Shown here in pieces: positions 6,560-8,260 of a stretch of DNA of 8,260 bases. Source of the DNA: Actinomycetota bacterium (GTDB lineage: Bacteria > Actinomycetota > Actinomycetes > S36-B12); assembly GCA_003506065.1 (NCBI GenBank), contig DNXA01000220.1, positions 1 to 8,260 on the forward strand. Reading direction: 5' to 3'. The notes beneath the pieces were generated by a model, which was not told where the DNA came from, made no database searches, and was given only the letters and a program-made list of their open reading frames with translations. Made by a program: the position numbers and the translations under genes. Position 1 is the first letter of the stretch; the number at the start of each line of letters is the position of its first letter.

Positions 6560-6931
6560 ATGGAACTAGGAGCGTTCTCCATCAGCTTGACCATCACTGA
6601 CCTCGCAGCCTCACAGGCCTTCTACGAGAAGTTCGGCTTCTCTGCATTCATGGGAGATCCAGAACAGCATTGGCTCATCCTGAAGAACGGTGATCATGTG
6701 ATCGGGCTGTTCCAGGGAATGTTCGAGAGGAACATGCTCACATTCAATCCCGGCTGGGATGCCAGTGCACAACCGCTGACCGAGTTCACCGATATTCGAC
6801 AAATCCAACGACAACTCAAAGCCGACGGCGTGGTGCTAATGCTCGAGGCAGACGAGAACTCGAGTGGACCCGCAAGCCTCATCGCCTTGGATCCCGATGG
6901 CAATCCGGTCATGCTCGACCAGCACGTCTGA
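6560..6931 (+). CDS. VOC superfamily (glyoxalase/bleomycin-resistance fold) protein
   Basis: A 123-residue single-chain protein of the vicinal oxygen chelate superfamily with two beta-alpha-beta-beta-beta units: the first from FSISLTITDLAASQAFY (6-22) onward, the second from about 68. The C-terminal signature DPDGNP (111-116) is typical. The usual metal ligands seem absent: the His of the first strand is replaced by Ser9, the Glu after the DPDGN loop by Met118, and the end of the first unit has GLFQ rather than an acidic ligand. It may therefore be a non-metal or binding-only member. The motif TFNPGWD sits in the connecting loop (61-67). GGAG at 6550-6553 lies six bases before ATG 6560. It closes the hydrolase cluster, nine bases after the DUF6295-like gene. 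A detoxification or ligand-sequestering role is possible but unproven. Confidence 0.88.
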   Translation: MELGAFSISLTITDLAASQAFYEKFGFSAFMGDPEQHWLILKNGDHVIGLFQGMFERNMLTFNPGWDASAQPLTEFTDIRQIQRQLKADGVVLMLEADENSSGPASLIALDPDGNPVMLDQHV

Positions 6932-7053
6932 ACTCGACCACGCAAACAATCTCTGGACCAGTTGTCCTTTTCACTCTTACCTGATCGTCCATCACATGCA
7001 AGCGGCCTGGTGGAATCCCGCCGGGCAGGAACCTATGGACGAAGGAGATTGTC

Positions 7054-7230
7054 ATGGCCTACCAACTCACCTGTGCAGACACCGGTGCTGCGTGCCCGGG
7101 AAGCTTCACGACCGAGAACAAGGAAGAGCTCGTCGAGCACGTCATGCTCCACGCTGAGCGCGCCCACCCCGAACTCGCGGGCAACCCAGACATGGGTGCA
7201 ATGGTGCAAACCCTCATCAAGACTGTCTGA
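7054..7230 (+). CDS. DUF1059 family small protein
   Basis: A 58-residue protein starting MAYQLTCADTGAACPGSFTT. The layout (Cys7 and Cys14 in a short N-terminal hairpin, then an amphipathic helix with ELVEHVMLHAERAHPEL) matches the DUF1059 family of small proteins. Cys7-x6-Cys14 with His29-x3-His33, plus His38, has the spacing of a small zinc-binding knuckle, so metal binding is likely but unproven; the biological role is unknown. Length is typical. AAGGAG at 7042-7047 lies six bases before ATG 7054. A 122-base gap separates it from the VOC gene and a strong hairpin follows the stop by three bases, so it may be a monocistronic unit. Codon use matches the neighbours. Confidence 0.88.
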   Translation: MAYQLTCADTGAACPGSFTTENKEELVEHVMLHAERAHPELAGNPDMGAMVQTLIKTV

Positions 7231-7233
7231 TTC

Positions 7234-7294
7234 AGCCGTCCCGCCCCGAGCACTTGGAATTCTCCAGGGCCAAGGGCGGGACACGGCTGTGTTT
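7234..7294 (+). terminator. Rho-independent-like terminator after the DUF1059 gene
   Basis: Left arm 7234-7246 (AGCCGTCCCGCCC) pairs with right arm 7274-7288 (GGGCGGGACACGGCT) over 13 bp, with a two-base bulge on the right arm. The 27-base loop holds a secondary pairing of CTTGG (7253-7257) with CCAAG (7270-7274), which competes for one base. The right arm is followed by GTGTTT, a weak U-tract. The stem begins three bases past the stop codon at 7228-7230, an ideal place for termination before the separate lipoprotein gene. Confidence 0.65.
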
Positions 7295-7322
7295 ACCGAC
7301 AGGATTGACGCACTATTAGGAC

Positions 7323-8051
7323 ATGAATCGTCGCGCTGTGCTCAGCCTTGCCGCCCTCGCCGCATCCACTGCCCTGCTTGTCAGCGGATGCTCCTCCAGC
7401 CCAGCAGAGTCGAGCGGGGTCCCCCGGACGGTGAACGTCTCGGCCACCGGCTCCACTGAAATCGCACCTGATGCCGCCAAGGCCTCGATCACCGTTTCGA
7501 CTCTGGATGCCAACTCGGCCTCTGCGGCTCAGAGTGCCGCCGCCGCGGCAACTACGAAGGTGGTCGATGCACTGAAGGACGCGGGCGTCGACAGTGCAGA
7601 TATCGCAACCCAGAGCATCAGCGTCAGCCCTGTCTACCGATACTCATCGACCGGCTCGCAGACCCTTGATGGATATCAAGCGACCCAGAGCCTCACTGTC
7701 ACCCTTCGCGATCTTCAGACGGCGGGTGCAACGCTTGACGCCATCGTCACTGCTGGCGGCAACTCCGTTCGAATCGACTCGCTCAGCACCTATGTCAGCG
7801 ATCCCGCCGCCGCCTCCCAGAAGGCGCGCGCCCAGGCCGTGACTGTTGCCCGCGCACAGGCCGAGCAGTATGCCGAGTTGCTCGGCTTCTCGCTGGGCTC
7901 GGTCGCATCAGTGAATGAGACTTCCTCGAATGCCCCAGCTCCTATCGCGATGGCCGATGCTGCAGCGGGCGAGAAGGTGAGCACGCCAATCGAACCTGGT
8001 ACGACCAAGGTGAGCGTCACTCTCGATGTCTCTTGGTTGATCGAGGACTAA
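7323..8051 (+). CDS. SIMPL domain (DUF541, YggE-like) lipoprotein
   Basis: A 242-residue exported protein. Residues 1-22 form a lipoprotein signal peptide: positive MNRR, hydrophobic core, then VSGC, with Cys23 as the lipid-attachment site. A Ser-rich linker follows (24-35). Residues about 36-240 form a SIMPL/DUF541 domain: the opening VNVSATGSTEIAPDAAKASITV, the central DAGVDSADIATQSISVSPVY and the C-terminal block KARAQAVTVARAQAEQYAELLGFSLGSV are characteristic. Family members (E. coli YggE, BP26 of Brucella) are envelope proteins linked to oxidative-stress tolerance, with poorly known mechanism. It would be anchored to the outer face of the membrane. The start ATG 7323 gives a proper signal peptide; only AGGA immediately before it is present, too close for a good Shine-Dalgarno. 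A possible promoter (TTTACC 7292, TATTAG 7314) is too near the start to be convincing. The stop overlaps that of the convergent pstB. Confidence 0.93.
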   Translation: MNRRAVLSLAALAASTALLVSGCSSSPAESSGVPRTVNVSATGSTEIAPDAAKASITVSTLDANSASAAQSAAAAATTKVVDALKDAGVDSADIATQSISVSPVYRYSSTGSQTLDGYQATQSLTVTLRDLQTAGATLDAIVTAGGNSVRIDSLSTYVSDPAAASQKARAQAVTVARAQAEQYAELLGFSLGSVASVNETSSNAPAPIAMADAAAGEKVSTPIEPGTTKVSVTLDVSWLIED

Positions 8052-8260
8052 CTGCTGGCGAGATAAACCTTGGTGCGCTCATCTTTGGGGTCAGCAAGAA
8101 CTTGATCAGCCGAGCCATACTCGACGAGGTGACCATGGCGTTCATCTCGACCAACATGCTCCGCCTCGAAGAAGGCCACATCATTGGACACTCGCAAGGC
8201 CTGCTGGAGATTGTGCGTCACCAGCACCAAGGTGTGGTCCAAGGCCAATTCGACCATCAG
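8048..8260 (-). CDS. pstB: Phosphate ABC transporter ATP-binding protein PstB (C-terminal part, runs off window)
   Basis: The visible 70 residues are the end of an ABC ATPase; the gene is open to the window edge, so the start, Walker A, signature and Walker B lie outside. The H-loop motif LVLVTHNLQQALRVSN is present, with the switch His in THN. VTHN followed by QQA-RVS and then AFF is characteristic of PstB among ABC ATPases. The tail follows the family pattern: a Gly-His-Leu-Val-Glu-Tyr-Gly stretch, a DQVLADPKD block and a final TKVYL. PstB energises high-affinity phosphate uptake with PstSCA at the inner face of the membrane. The segment between AFF and HLVEYG (EAEHVGRDERHG) is slightly longer and more charged than in common PstB. 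The TAG stop overlaps the TAA of the SIMPL gene. Confidence 0.92.
   Translation of the reverse strand: MMVELALDHTLVLVTHNLQQALRVSNDVAFFEAEHVGRDERHGHLVEYGSADQVLADPKDERTKVYLASS

Noticed and set aside
6996..7157. Possible leader peptide starting at ATG 6996 (MQAAWWNPAG) upstream of the DUF1059 gene
   Set aside because: The frame runs through into the DUF1059 gene, has no ribosome binding site and no attenuator hairpins; the two Trp codons alone are not enough.
1..8260. Mobile element, CRISPR, tRNA, toxin-antitoxin or phage signals
   Set aside because: No terminal inverted repeats, transposase or integrase motifs, spaced direct repeats or cloverleaf sequences were found on either strand by eye.

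Overview
The window is a gene-dense bacterial segment with G- and C-rich third codon positions. GTG starts, candidate leaderless starts with a TANNNT -10 element, a lipoprotein of the SIMPL family, small DUF1059 and DUF6295-type proteins, and an aminofutalosine-deaminase-like enzyme together suggest an actinobacterium (Actinomycetota). Genus or family cannot be fixed from the sequence alone. No mobile element, phage gene, CRISPR array, tRNA or rRNA was seen, and no stretch over about 125 bases lacks a gene.

Layout. Bases 1-119 hold the probable tail of an upstream plus-strand gene. A Cys-type glutathione peroxidase (216-755, +) converges on an acyltransferase-3 membrane protein (752-1831, -). 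Their stop codons overlap, and a perfect 12-bp-stem hairpin lies just inside the acyltransferase end. An adenosine/aminofutalosine-deaminase-family enzyme (1860-2891, +) diverges from the acyltransferase. It is translationally coupled through an ATGA overlap to an MFS transporter (2888-4120). A second, separate MFS protein with drug-efflux-type motifs follows (4234-5484).

A tight three-gene cluster comes next: a dienelactone-hydrolase-family enzyme (5539-6282), a DUF6295-like 88-residue protein (6284-6550) and a VOC/glyoxalase-fold protein (6560-6931), with gaps of 1 and 9 bases. A 122-base gap (6932-7053), in which I see only the ribosome binding site of the next gene, leads to a 58-residue DUF1059 protein (7054-7230). 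That gene is followed by a strong hairpin terminator (7234-7294). A SIMPL-domain lipoprotein (7323-8051, +) then converges on the C-terminal part of PstB (8048-8260, -), again with overlapping stop codons.

How the genes work together. The segment reads as ordinary chromosomal housekeeping and accessory genes: peroxide defence, envelope or glycan acylation, nucleoside or futalosine metabolism with a transporter, efflux, a small hydrolase cluster, an envelope lipoprotein and phosphate uptake. I see no clear new multi-gene defence or biosynthetic system. The points most worth a second look are the altered substrate-site motif of the deaminase and its coupling to a transporter, the conserved-looking hydrolase/DUF6295/VOC cluster, the His-rich motif of the DUF6295-like protein, and the compact convergent and divergent gene junctions.
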